NCBI GenBank assembly: GCA_031283105.1
Contig: JAITCL010000078.1
Span: forward strand, 1 to 39,468
DNA: 39,468 bases
Reading direction: 5' to 3'
Origin: Treponema sp.
Lineage (GTDB): Bacteria; Spirochaetota; Spirochaetia; Treponematales; Breznakiellaceae
Part shown: one piece after another, positions 23,944 to 31,835 of the stretch
Position numbering within the stretch: position 1 is the first letter of the stretch
Layout: every line of letters starts with the position of its first letter
Notes under the pieces: model-generated
What the model was told of the DNA's origin: nothing
Database searches by the model: none
The model's input: only the letters and a program-made list of their open reading frames with translations
Translations under genes and position numbers: made by a program

Positions 23944-24875
23944 TGCGCCTCACGGATTATATAATGCGGGCGCTGTTTGGTCTCCGTGTATGTCTTTGCG
24001 ATATATTGGCCCAAAATACCCGTGGTAAACAGTTGAATCCCCGAACAAAACAGAATAATACAAATCGTTGACGCCCACCCCGCAACCGGATCGCCGTACG
24101 CCAGTTTACGGATTATTATAAAAATAATAATGGCAAGCGCAACCATAAACAACGCCATCCCCAGCGCCGAGACAATGGCAATGGGTTTTGATGAAAAGGC
24201 GGTCATTCCGTCAAGTGAATACGCCGCCAGTTTCCAAAATGACCATTTGGTGCCGCCCGCCGTTCTGGCAATGTTTTCATACTCGAACCATTTGGTGTTA
24301 AAACCTATCCAGGGGAATATGCCTTTGGAAAACCGGTTCCGTTCCGGCAGCGCCAAAAGCGCGTCCATGTACCGTCTGTTCATCAATCGAAAATCCCGTG
24401 CGCCGTCAATAATATCTATACCGGTAATTTTTCTCATAATCCGGTAAAAGCGCCGCGCAAAAAACGAGCGGACAGGCGGTTCTCCGGTACGGTTTATCCG
24501 CCGTGTTCCCGCGCAATCATATTCCCCCGACTCGACCGCTTCCAGCATCTGCGGAATAAGGGACGGCGGATCCTGGCCGTCCGCGTCCAGCACGGCAATA
24601 TATGTTCCCCGCGCCGCCTGTAATCCGGCAAGCATTGCCGCTTCCTTGCCAAAATTGCGCGAAAAGGAAATGTAATGAATACGGGCATCGTTATGCGCCA
24701 TCTGCCTCAGTATTTTCAGCGTGGCGTCTTTTGAACCGTCATCAATAAAAACCAGTTCAAACGGTTTGTTAATTGATTCACCTATTTTAACGGTATCCGC
24801 ATAAAACTGCGGAAGAGCCATTTCTTCATTGTAACAGGGCGCTACAAGCGACAAATATACCTGATCCTGTATCAT
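23940..24875 (-). CDS. gtrB: GtrB-family undecaprenyl-phosphate glycosyltransferase
   Basis: The 311-residue family 2 glycosyltransferase has LVAPCYNEEMALPQFY at the N-terminus, FIDDGSKDATLKIL and the metal-binding LDADGQDPPSLIPQML. The GtrB/Dpm1-like ISFSRNFGKEAAMLAGL also appears. Two C-terminal membrane helices (about 225-255 and 262-290) anchor it. GtrB loads a sugar, often glucose, onto undecaprenyl phosphate on the cytoplasmic face. Its start codon overlaps the end of the HD-GYP gene by four bases. Acceptor is unknown; treponemes lack classical LPS, so a different surface glycan or glycoprotein is likely. Confidence 0.92.
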   Translation of the reverse strand: MIQDQVYLSLVAPCYNEEMALPQFYADTVKIGESINKPFELVFIDDGSKDATLKILRQMAHNDARIHYISFSRNFGKEAAMLAGLQAARGTYIAVLDADGQDPPSLIPQMLEAVESGEYDCAGTRRINRTGEPPVRSFFARRFYRIMRKITGIDIIDGARDFRLMNRRYMDALLALPERNRFSKGIFPWIGFNTKWFEYENIARTAGGTKWSFWKLAAYSLDGMTAFSSKPIAIVSALGMALFMVALAIIIFIIIRKLAYGDPVAGWASTICIILFCSGIQLFTTGILGQYIAKTYTETKQRPHYIIREAQ

Positions 24876-26116
24876 TGTTTTTCCGCTCCACAGCTATTCG
24901 GCGGCGGCAAATCTTTACCGTCGTAGGGAGCAAGGGCAATGTCCAAATCTTTGGTAATGTCCCCGTCTATTTTTCCCATATCCGCCATTTCATGGAGTAT
25001 CTGCATAGTATCTCCGTGGTTACGCCCGGGGTGGTAGGGTCTTTCTTCGCTTATCGCCTGATATATGTCCAGACACGCCAACAGCCGGGAATTAAAATCC
25101 AGTTCAGGGGCTTTTTTCCCAAAAGGGTAACCGCTGCCGTCCAGTTTTTCATGATGATTCGCCGCCCATTGGCATATAGATTCAAACCCTTCAATATCAT
25201 TAAGAAGTTCCCATGTTAGGTGAATATGTTTTTTGATAATTTCAAATTCTTCCCCGGAAAGTTTGCCGGGTTTTTCCAGGATGTCAGGGGGAACCGCCAA
25301 TTTGCCGAGATCGTGGAGAGACGCCGCAAGATACAGTTCCATCAGTTTCTCCGGATCATACCGGTAGTATTTCCCCATAAACCACGCTTTATTGGCAATC
25401 TGTGTTGAATGTTTTTCGGTAAAAACAGATTTGTAGTCGATGATACGGGCAATAAAACCGGCGAGGCCAAAAATAGTTTCTGCTTGTATATCGACAGTCC
25501 AGGGAAACAAAACATCCGACGCGGTTTGTTTAATGACATTATCTTTGAGCGACAGAAGCGCGGGCCGGTCAAGAATTTCCAGCAGAGTTTCCGCCGCTTT
25601 TTTGCTGAAGTGTTTTCCGGTTTCCTGAACGATTATATTACGGATAACGGGCAATTCTTCAGGCTCCAGCCTTTGGAGATGACAGGCGACATCAATTGAA
25701 TCGGCAATGGTAATAAGTTCCGCTTCAAGGGGGCCTTCTCCTTCCCGTATACCGAAAGGCCCCGTGCCATCGGCGCGTTCATGGTGATAGAGAATAAAAT
25801 CCTTTACATTCGTTTTAAACCGGAGGGCGTCTACATTCCGCTGGCCGAACTCGCAGTGTTTCTTCATGGCAGAATCATGGTCTCCATCCATTCGCTCGGA
25901 AAGAATATATTCGGTAAGCGCGTTATCATGGAGCAGCGCGCACACCGCCAGGGCGGTAATTTCATCAGGATTTTTTCCCAGAACCGTTCCCATTTTGGCG
26001 CACAGAACGGCAATCCGCTTGCCGTGATTGGTACTTGCCCCCAAAAGGCCGCCTTCCACAATATCCAACGCCGTAGCTATGGACTTGATAAGCGAATCCA
26101 TGCGTACTGTTACCAT
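24872..26116 (-). CDS. Tandem HD/HD-GYP domain protein, probable c-di-GMP phosphodiesterase
   Basis: The 414-residue protein has two HD-type halves. The first has LLHDNALTEY (HD at about 63-64) and HHERADGTGPFG (about 111-122). The second has SLHDLGKLAVPPDILEKPG (HD at about 268-269) and HHEKLDGSGYPFG (about 321-333), the full HD-GYP signature. HD-GYP proteins hydrolyse cyclic di-GMP. The first half lacks HDxGK (HDNAL instead), so it may bind but not cleave. There is no receiver or membrane domain. GAGG sits six bases before ATG at 26116. The stop overlaps gtrB, linking nucleotide signalling to glycan synthesis by operon structure. Confidence 0.85.
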   Translation of the reverse strand: MVTVRMDSLIKSIATALDIVEGGLLGASTNHGKRIAVLCAKMGTVLGKNPDEITALAVCALLHDNALTEYILSERMDGDHDSAMKKHCEFGQRNVDALRFKTNVKDFILYHHERADGTGPFGIREGEGPLEAELITIADSIDVACHLQRLEPEELPVIRNIIVQETGKHFSKKAAETLLEILDRPALLSLKDNVIKQTASDVLFPWTVDIQAETIFGLAGFIARIIDYKSVFTEKHSTQIANKAWFMGKYYRYDPEKLMELYLAASLHDLGKLAVPPDILEKPGKLSGEEFEIIKKHIHLTWELLNDIEGFESICQWAANHHEKLDGSGYPFGKKAPELDFNSRLLACLDIYQAISEERPYHPGRNHGDTMQILHEMADMGKIDGDITKDLDIALAPYDGKDLPPPNSCGAEKQ

Positions 26117-26221
26117 AATTATCCTCTTGATTTAAGATATATGTTTTTCAAATATGGGGGAAGTCCGCACTGCGTGTTAACCTAACAAGAATATAACCAC
26201 AAAGTTTTGATAAGATAATAC

Positions 26222-26258
26222 TTTATCCTCCGTGTTCTCCGTGTCCTCCGTGGTGAAA
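26222..26258. repeat. CACGGAGG-type repeat, single arm
   Basis: CCTCCGTGTTCTCCGTGTCCTCCGTGGTGAAAAATTC matches one arm of the inverted repeat at 1389-1468 in reverse. Only one arm is clear here, and it directly precedes structured element B1, as the CACGGAGG repeat also flanks element C at 36384-36492. Confidence 0.65.
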
Positions 26259-26295
26259 AATTCTTCCCTGCTCTCTTGCCACGCATAGCTCGCAA

Positions 26296-26450
26296 TTTAT
26301 AAAGTTTCCGTAACTGCCGCATACCTCGCTTTGACCGCGGCGCGGACGGCGAGCTAAAGCCCGCCTCCCATTACTCGTCATGGAAGACTTGTCCGGCGCC
26401 GGCGCCTGTTGCATTATTCATCTACACCCCCTGTCGGGGCGCGTTGTAAT
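26296..26450 (+). ncRNA. Structured repeat element, copy B1
   Basis: Starts at TTTATAAAGTTTCCGTAACTG and carries GCCGCATACCTCGCTTTGACCGCGGCGCGGAC, identical over about 30 bases to copy A. Its hairpin GGCGAGCT-AA-AGCCCGCC (26348-26365) differs from copy A at paired positions. The GTCATGGAAGACTTGTCCGGCGCCG closing arm is shared. The terminal hairpin CACCCC-CTGTC-GGGGCG has one mismatch and no T-tract, so termination here would be weak. TATAAA at 26298-26303 with TTGCCA 16 bases earlier is a possible promoter. Confidence 0.55.
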
Positions 26451-26469
26451 TAATGAAAAAAACTCGTGA

Positions 26470-26625
26470 TTTATAAAATTTCTGTAACTGTTGCATACCT
26501 CGCTTTGAGACCCGGGCGCACTGCCTCACCTAAAGGTTCGGCGCATTTATTTTCAATGGGGATTTCATTGAGCGCCACGCTATGCCGCATTATTCATCTA
26601 CGCCCCTTAACGGGGCGCTTTTTTT
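26470..26625 (+). ncRNA. Structured repeat element, copy B2, with strong terminator hairpin
   Basis: Begins TTTATAAAATTTCTGTAACTG, parallel to B1 about 174 bases earlier. It has a covarying hairpin GCC-TC-ACCT-AA-AGGT-TC-GGC (26523-26542) and a second stem GGCGC...GCGCC enclosing CAATG...CATTG. It ends in CGCCCC-TTAAC-GGGGCG followed by CTTTTTTT (26601-26625), a textbook Rho-independent terminator on the plus strand. No protein gene on that strand needs this terminator, which supports a short plus-strand RNA. The T-tract overlaps the stop codon of secA on the other strand. Confidence 0.58.
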
Positions 26626-26633
26626 CAGCGCCC
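26613..26633 (-). promoter_or_regulatory. Alternative hairpin over the secA stop codon
   Basis: On the secA strand GGGCGCT-GAAAAAA-AGCGCCC forms a seven-base-pair hairpin spanning the TGA stop. It uses the same GGGCGC bases as the terminator stem of element B2 and cannot coexist with it. Confidence 0.4.
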
Positions 26634-29414
26634 ATGACATTGCTTATACTTTCTGCCGCTGCCGCAGGGACAGGGGTCGTTGCGGCCTACTTTGGGATGA
26701 CTGCGGACTACCGTGGCGCCATCGGGGCGGGATGCCGCGCTCATGGGCGAATTGCCACCGGAAGCCGCCGACCCGGAAGAAGACGAGGTTCCGAAGGAGG
26801 ATGTTCCAAAGGAGTCCATGCTGCTGTGGCTTGCCGATTGCGCGGTGGCGAATGAACGGCTTGCCCTGCGGGTCTCGCCGGGGGGGGCGACCTGAATCCG
26901 TATCAGGTGCAGGCGCGAGGCGATTTCCTGGCGTATATCATCAATCATGCGGTCAAAAATTTGAAAGCCTTCAACCTTGTATTCGGTCAGGGGATTTTTT
27001 TGGGCATAGTGGCGCAGATAAACGGCCTCGCGCAGGGCCTCCATGTTTTCCAGATGATCCAGCCACTTGCGGTCAACGGCGTGCAGGTAGTTGTCCCTGA
27101 TAATGGCGTTAAGGTAGGCCGTGCCGATAATGGCTTCCTTATCGTTAATATCTTTTTCAAGATCGGCAAGCATGCGCTGTTCAAGCGCTTCGGGAGTTTT
27201 TGCCGGGGCGCTGTTTGAATCCAGCGTTAACTGATAGCCAAATTTGGCGCGAAGCTGTTCGGTGATACTCTTGAGCGCGCCGTCCGCGTCATGCCGTTGA
27301 TCGCGGCTGAATTCATCGATTAACATTCCGGTAATGTCGGCGCTCGCGTCATTCACCCGCTTTTTAAGATCGTTATCAAGAAGAATGGCATCCCGCTGTT
27401 CGTAAATGTATTTGCGCTGCTGATTTAACACGTCGTCATATTCCAGAAGATGTTTGCGTATCTCAAAGTTGCGTTCCTCGACTTTTTTCTGGGCGTTTTC
27501 GATGCTCTTGTTCAGCCAGGGGTGATAAATGGGATCGCCCGCCTCCATGCCGATTCGGGTCATGATGTTTTTCATCTTTTCGCCGCCGAACAGCCGCATC
27601 AATTCATCATCCATTGAGATAAAAAATTTACTTTTGCCGGGATCGCCCTGCCTGCCTGAACGTCCCCGCAGTTGGTTGTCAATGCGGCGGCTTTCATGCC
27701 GCTCGGTGCCGATAACGTACAGGCCGCCCAGAGTCTTTACTTCCTCGTAATCTTTTTTCCACTTTTCATATTCTTCGCCGTAGATGACGGCGTACTGTTC
27801 AGGGCTTGCGCCCGTACCGGCGCGTCTGCGGGCGCGGTGTTCGGGACTGCCGCCGAGTTTGATGTCCGTGCCGCGTCCCGCCATGTTAGTCGCAATCGTT
27901 ACCGAGCCTTTCGCCCCCGCTTCGGCAATAATCAGCGCTTCGCGGGCGTGATTTTTGGCGTTCAGCACTTCATGACGGACGCCCCGGCGGGTAAGCAGTG
28001 CGGAAATTCTTTCTGATTTTTCTATTGAAACAGTCCCTACCAGCATAGGCTGGCCTTTTTTATGCGCATCGGCAATTTCATTGCACAGGGCGGTATACTT
28101 GTCGGCCTCGTTGAGATATACAACGTCATCTTCATCAAGGCGGGCAACGGGCAGGTTGGTGGGAATGACCACAACCTCCAGCTTATAAATTTTGGAAAAC
28201 TCAACCGCTTCGGTATCCGCGGTGCCGGTCATGCCGGAAATTTTTTGATACAAACGGAAATAATTCTGAAAGGTAATGGTCGCCAGAGTGCGGTTGCGCT
28301 GGGCGATTTTTATCCGTTCCTTCGCCTCGATTGCCTGATGCAGGCCGTCAGAATAACGCCTGCCATGCAAAATGCGCCCGGTAAATTCATCGACAATCTG
28401 TACCTGCCCGTCCTGCACCACATAATCAACATCAAGGTGAAAAAGTTTATGGGCTTTCAGCGCCTGGGTAAAATAGTGAATGTATTCAAAATTTTCTTCA
28501 TCAACAATGGCCCCCTGAATCAGACTGCGCTTTTGCAGAATCTCTTCAATCGTGGTAAGCCCCTGATTGGTAAAGGAAATATTTTTATTTTTTTCATTAA
28601 GTTTATAATCGCCTATCACTTCCTCGCCCTGGGTTTCATCGGGATAATCGCCGTTCTCTTTTTTCTGCACTTCCTTGAGGCTTCCCAGCAGTTTGTCAAC
28701 TTCAGCGAATTTAAAAGTGTCGTCCTCCGCCGCGCCAGAAATAATCAGCGGAGTACGCGCCTCGTCAATCAAAATCGAATCAATTTCATCAACGATACAA
28801 AAATTATGCCCGCGCTGTACGCGGCTTTCCATGTCGCGGTGCATATTGTCGCGGAGATAATCAAAACCAAATTCGTTATTCGTACCGTAAGTAATGTCGC
28901 AGGCGTAATTTTCCTTGCGCCGCGCGTTGTCCATATCAGACAGAATCGTTCCCACGCTCAGGCCCAAATAACTGAAAATAGGCCGCATCCATTCAGCATC
29001 GCGGCTTGCCAGATAATCGTTAACCGTAACAACATGTATGCCTTTGCCGGGAATGGCGTTAAGGTAGGCAGCGGCAACGGACATCAGGGTCTTGCCTTCG
29101 CCGGTTTTCATCTCAACAATTTTTCCCTGATGCAGGACAATGGAGCCCATCACCTGCACGTCATAGGGCCGCTCGCCGAGGCAGCGCCGCGCCGCCTCCC
29201 GCGCCAGGGCAAAGGCTTCCGGCAGCAGCTTATTCAAATTTTCGCCGTTCTGGCATCGCTCGCGCAGGAGCGCCGTTTGCCGGGGGAATTCATCGGCGGG
29301 CAGGGAAGCAGCCCAGGCCTCTTTATCGTTAACCGAGTGTAATATGGGCAACAGCGCCTTGAGGTCACGTTCATGCTGGGAACCAAAGAGCGCCTTGATA
29401 AATTTATCCAACAT
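26625..29414 (-). CDS. secA: SecA, preprotein translocase ATPase
   Basis: The 929-residue protein has the SecA DEAD motor with [10 protein letters not shown] (Walker A) and [20 protein letters not shown] (Walker B region). The preprotein-crosslinking domain follows, then [14 protein letters not shown] and [12 protein letters not shown] of the second RecA-like domain. The helical scaffold and a C-terminal zinc-binding tail, [16 protein letters not shown], complete it. SecA drives proteins through SecYEG and binds SecB or ribosomes via the Cys-rich tail. No clear ribosome binding site precedes ATG at 29414. The final codons and stop are shared with the terminal hairpin of repeat B2. Length is normal. 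Confidence 0.97.
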   Translation of the reverse strand: MLDKFIKALFGSQHERDLKALLPILHSVNDKEAWAASLPADEFPRQTALLRERCQNGENLNKLLPEAFALAREAARRCLGERPYDVQVMGSIVLHQGKIVEMKTGEGKTLMSVAAAYLNAIPGKGIHVVTVNDYLASRDAEWMRPIFSYLGLSVGTILSDMDNARRKENYACDITYGTNNEFGFDYLRDNMHRDMESRVQRGHNFCIVDEIDSILIDEARTPLIISGAAEDDTFKFAEVDKLLGSLKEVQKKENGDYPDETQGEEVIGDYKLNEKNKNISFTNQGLTTIEEILQKRSLIQGAIVDEENFEYIHYFTQALKAHKLFHLDVDYVVQDGQVQIVDEFTGRILHGRRYSDGLHQAIEAKERIKIAQRNRTLATITFQNYFRLYQKISGMTGTADTEAVEFSKIYKLEVVVIPTNLPVARLDEDDVVYLNEADKYTALCNEIADAHKKGQPMLVGTVSIEKSERISALLTRRGVRHEVLNAKNHAREALIIAEAGAKGSVTIATNMAGRGTDIKLGGSPEHRARRRAGTGASPEQYAVIYGEEYEKWKKDYEEVKTLGGLYVIGTERHESRRIDNQLRGRSGRQGDPGKSKFFISMDDELMRLFGGEKMKNIMTRIGMEAGDPIYHPWLNKSIENAQKKVEERNFEIRKHLLEYDDVLNQQRKYIYEQRDAILLDNDLKKRVNDASADITGMLIDEFSRDQRHDADGALKSITEQLRAKFGYQLTLDSNSAPAKTPEALEQRMLADLEKDINDKEAIIGTAYLNAIIRDNYLHAVDRKWLDHLENMEALREAVYLRHYAQKNPLTEYKVEGFQIFDRMIDDIRQEIASRLHLIRIQVAPPGETRRASRSFATAQSASHSSMDSFGTSSFGTSSSSGSAASGGNSPMSAASRPDGATVVRSHPKVGRNDPCPCGSGRKYKQCHGR

Positions 29415-29471
29415 GGGTTAATGGTAGCGAAAAAAAGGAGGGCTTACAAGACTGACGCAGGCTGTTAGGGT

Positions 29472-29500
29472 TTGAAACTTTGAATTACGGCGCATATCTT
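29472..29500 (+). promoter_or_regulatory. Promoter of the HTH-EIIA/argC operon
   Basis: TTGAAA (29472-29477), a 17-base spacer and TATCTT (29495-29500) lie 35 bases before the chosen ATG at 29536. The gap to divergent secA is only about 120 bases, so both promoters must lie here. I see no clear secA promoter. Confidence 0.5.
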
Positions 29501-29535
29501 GACGTTTAGTGCGGTTTTATGCTAATTATTCTACT

Positions 29536-30195
29536 ATGGTTGAAGATGCCATTTTGACTATTGAGGAAGTCGCACAGTACCTGAGGGTGTCGGAGCGCAC
29601 CGTATACGACTGGGCGCAGAAAGGCGAAATTCCGTCGGGAAAAATCGGAACTGCCTGGCGCTTCAAAAGGGCGGAAATTGAACAGTGGGTCAATGACCGG
29701 CTTTCTTCAAACAGATTCGAACAGAATCTTAAACCGGTGCAGATGCAGGCGATACTTTCGCCTGACCGCATCCTTTTTCTTCATTGCCCCGCCAAACGCG
29801 ACGCCCTGCTTGCGCTTGCCAAAAATCTGGCGACAGCCCCGCAGGTTAAAAACAGCCAGGAACTTACCATTGAGATTCTCCGGCGGGAAGAACTGATGAG
29901 TACCGCCATTGGCAGGGGTATTGCCATTCCCCATGTACGGCTCAATTCAGTAACCGATCTGGTGCTTTCAGTCGGGATAAGCAGTGTTGGTATTGCGGAT
30001 TTCAACCCTCTGGATGATGAGCCGGTGCGGTTGATTTTTATGATTGCCTCCGCTTACAACCAACATGCGCGCTATTTACAAACACTGTCTTTTGTCAGCG
30101 CCATGCTCAGAAAACAGGCGTTACGCGATTCCCTGTTGAACGCGCAAAAGCCCGAAGAAGCGTATGCTATTTTAACTGCGGAGGAAAGCCCATGA
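29536..30195 (+). CDS. Excisionase-type HTH fused to PTS EIIA(Ntr)-like domain
   Basis: The chosen start (ATG 29536, MVEDAILTIEEVAQYL) gives 219 residues. Residues about 5-55 form a MerR/excisionase-type winged helix (LTIEEVAQYLRVSERTVYDWAQKGEIPSGKIGTAWRF). Residues about 75-215 form a PtsN-like EIIA domain with the phosphorylatable His in GRGIAIPHVRLNSV. EIIA(Ntr) senses nitrogen or carbon status via phosphorelay. Fusion to a DNA-binding domain suggests a phosphorylation-controlled regulator, a type I recall from spirochetes. The target is unknown. It overlaps argC by four bases (ATGA), so arginine synthesis is co-translated with it. Confidence 0.85.
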   Translation: MVEDAILTIEEVAQYLRVSERTVYDWAQKGEIPSGKIGTAWRFKRAEIEQWVNDRLSSNRFEQNLKPVQMQAILSPDRILFLHCPAKRDALLALAKNLATAPQVKNSQELTIEILRREELMSTAIGRGIAIPHVRLNSVTDLVLSVGISSVGIADFNPLDDEPVRLIFMIASAYNQHARYLQTLSFVSAMLRKQALRDSLLNAQKPEEAYAILTAEESP

Positions 30196-31253
30196 AAGCG
30201 GGAGTTATTGGGGCGACCGGTTATGCCGGCGCGGAGTTGGTGAGGATTCTTGCGGGCCACCCGGAAATTGACGGGTTAATTCTTTCCTCGGTAAGTTTTG
30301 AGGGAGAACATTTTGAAGACGTATACCCCAATATGCTGGAGCGGATTTGTGCGCCGCTGGTAAAAGCCGAAGAAGTCATTTCTGCCGCGGGTATTGTTTT
30401 TGCCGCCCTGCCCCACGGCGTTGGCGAACCGTATGCGAAAGCCTGTGTTGAAAAAGGCATACCTTTTATTGATCTGTCCGCCGACTTTCGTTTCGGTGAT
30501 GATGAGATTACATTTAACGCGTGGTACGGCAAGTCCTATCAGTATCCCGAATTGCACAAAAACGCCGTGTACGGACTGCCTGAGTTAAACCGGAACCGCA
30601 TACGGGAACTTGCCGCCGGGGGCGCGGCGATTATCGGCAACCCCGGCTGTTATCCTACGGGCGCTTCGCTGGGGGTCTTTCCCGCCCTGGCAAAAGGGCT
30701 TGCGGCGGCTTCTGCCACTATCATCATTGATTCTGTATCGGGGATTTCAGGCGGCGGGCGGGAACCTTCGCGTTCATTCCATTACCCGGAATGCGCCGAT
30801 TCGGTAACGCCGTACAAAATCGACTCGCACCGGCACAGGCCGGAAATTATGCGTAACTTCGCCGCTATGACGGCGGCGGCCGCACCGGAGATTATCTTCA
30901 CACCGCACCTTGCCCCCATGAACCGGGGCATACTCAGTACGATGTACATTCCCCTTGCCGCACCGGCACGTGACCATGCCGCCACAATTCACGCGTTATA
31001 CACTGATTTTTACCATGCTGAACCTTTTGTACGGGTACTGCCATTAGGCGCAATTGCCGCAACCAACCGTGTGCGCCAGTCAAACTACTGCGATATTTCG
31101 ATTCATTTTGACCACCGGGAAAGCACGTTGATTGTTGTTACCGCCATTGACAATATGGTAAAGGGCGCGGCGGGGCAGGCGGTGCAGAACATGAATATTA
31201 TATGCGGTTTCAATGAACGCGCCGGCCTGGAAATGATACCGGCGCTGTTTTAG
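30192..31253 (+). CDS. argC: N-acetyl-gamma-glutamyl-phosphate reductase
   Basis: The 353-residue protein starts MKAGVIGATGYAGAELVRIL, an NADP-binding Rossmann motif. It contains IIGNPGCYPTGASLG with the catalytic Cys, and KIDSHRHRPEIMRN with the catalytic His. It reduces N-acetylglutamyl phosphate to the semialdehyde in arginine or ornithine synthesis, in the cytoplasm. GGAGG precedes ATG inside the end of the EIIA gene. No other arg gene is in the window, so the rest of the pathway must be elsewhere. Length is normal. Confidence 0.95.
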   Translation: MKAGVIGATGYAGAELVRILAGHPEIDGLILSSVSFEGEHFEDVYPNMLERICAPLVKAEEVISAAGIVFAALPHGVGEPYAKACVEKGIPFIDLSADFRFGDDEITFNAWYGKSYQYPELHKNAVYGLPELNRNRIRELAAGGAAIIGNPGCYPTGASLGVFPALAKGLAAASATIIIDSVSGISGGGREPSRSFHYPECADSVTPYKIDSHRHRPEIMRNFAAMTAAAAPEIIFTPHLAPMNRGILSTMYIPLAAPARDHAATIHALYTDFYHAEPFVRVLPLGAIAATNRVRQSNYCDISIHFDHRESTLIVVTAIDNMVKGAAGQAVQNMNIICGFNERAGLEMIPALF

Positions 31254-31266
31254 CATAGGAGGAATT

Positions 31267-31821
31267 ATGACAAGCCAATTACAGGAAATCGGCGGACGGC
31301 TGGGAGCCTTGCGGGATATTTTTGACATTTCTGTTGAAAAAATGGCGCAGACCATGAAAATTGCCGTTGACGAATATACCGCGTATGAAAACGGACAGAA
31401 GGATTTTTCGTTCAGCTTTTTACAAAATGCCGCTCAAATTTTTGGCGTGGATGTGGTGGATATTATTTCCGGTGAATCGCCGAAACTGACCAAATGCGCT
31501 TTGGTAAAAAAAGGCAAAGGATACGACATAGAGCGCCGCAAGGCGTATGACTATAAACATCTTGCCTTCACGTTCAGCAACAAAAAAGCGGAACCGTTTT
31601 TGGTAACGGTAGAGCCAAAACAGGGTGAAAAGCCAACACTCCATGCGCATGACGGGCAGGAGTTTGACTATATGCTTTCCGGTACAATGGAATTTTATTT
31701 TGACAATATAGTGTATGAACTGAACGAAGGCGACAGCGTGTATTTTGATTCCTGCGTTCCGCATGCCATGAAAGTAACCGGCGATCAGGCGGCGCAATTT
31801 CTTGCCGTGGTAATTAAATAG
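31267..31821 (+). CDS. XRE-cupin transcription regulator
   Basis: The 184-residue protein has an N-terminal XRE-type helix-turn-helix (about 8-65; LGALRDIFDISVEKMAQTMKIAVDEYTAYENG). A C-terminal cupin barrel (about 105-180) shows PTLHAHDGQEFDYMLSGTMEFYF and EGDSVYFDSCVPHAMKVTG, with metal- or ligand-binding His/Glu. Such proteins sense a small molecule and often regulate the adjacent gene. Here that gene is the acyl-CoA ligase 14 bases downstream. AGGAGG sits five or so bases before ATG. The ligand is unknown. Confidence 0.88.
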   Translation: MTSQLQEIGGRLGALRDIFDISVEKMAQTMKIAVDEYTAYENGQKDFSFSFLQNAAQIFGVDVVDIISGESPKLTKCALVKKGKGYDIERRKAYDYKHLAFTFSNKKAEPFLVTVEPKQGEKPTLHAHDGQEFDYMLSGTMEFYFDNIVYELNEGDSVYFDSCVPHAMKVTGDQAAQFLAVVIK

Positions 31822-31835
31822 AAGGAGTTTTATCC

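Larger units (their letters stand above)
26117..26624. other. Non-coding interval between HD-GYP gene and secA
   Basis: This 508-base stretch has no convincing gene. It holds an AT-rich leader of the HD-GYP gene (26117-26220), a CACGGAGG-type repeat (26222-26258) and two tandem structured repeat elements (26296-26450 and 26470-26625). The short ORFs in the track are translations of the repeats or antisense to secA. Confidence 0.7.

Noticed and set aside
26261-26640. CRISPR array in the repeat-rich interval before secA
   Set aside because: Only two long, diverged tandem copies; no short regular repeats with unique spacers and no cas genes.
28062-29342. 426-residue plus-strand ORF antisense to secA
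   Set aside because: Shadow of secA; no recognisable domain, and secA on the other strand is unmistakable.
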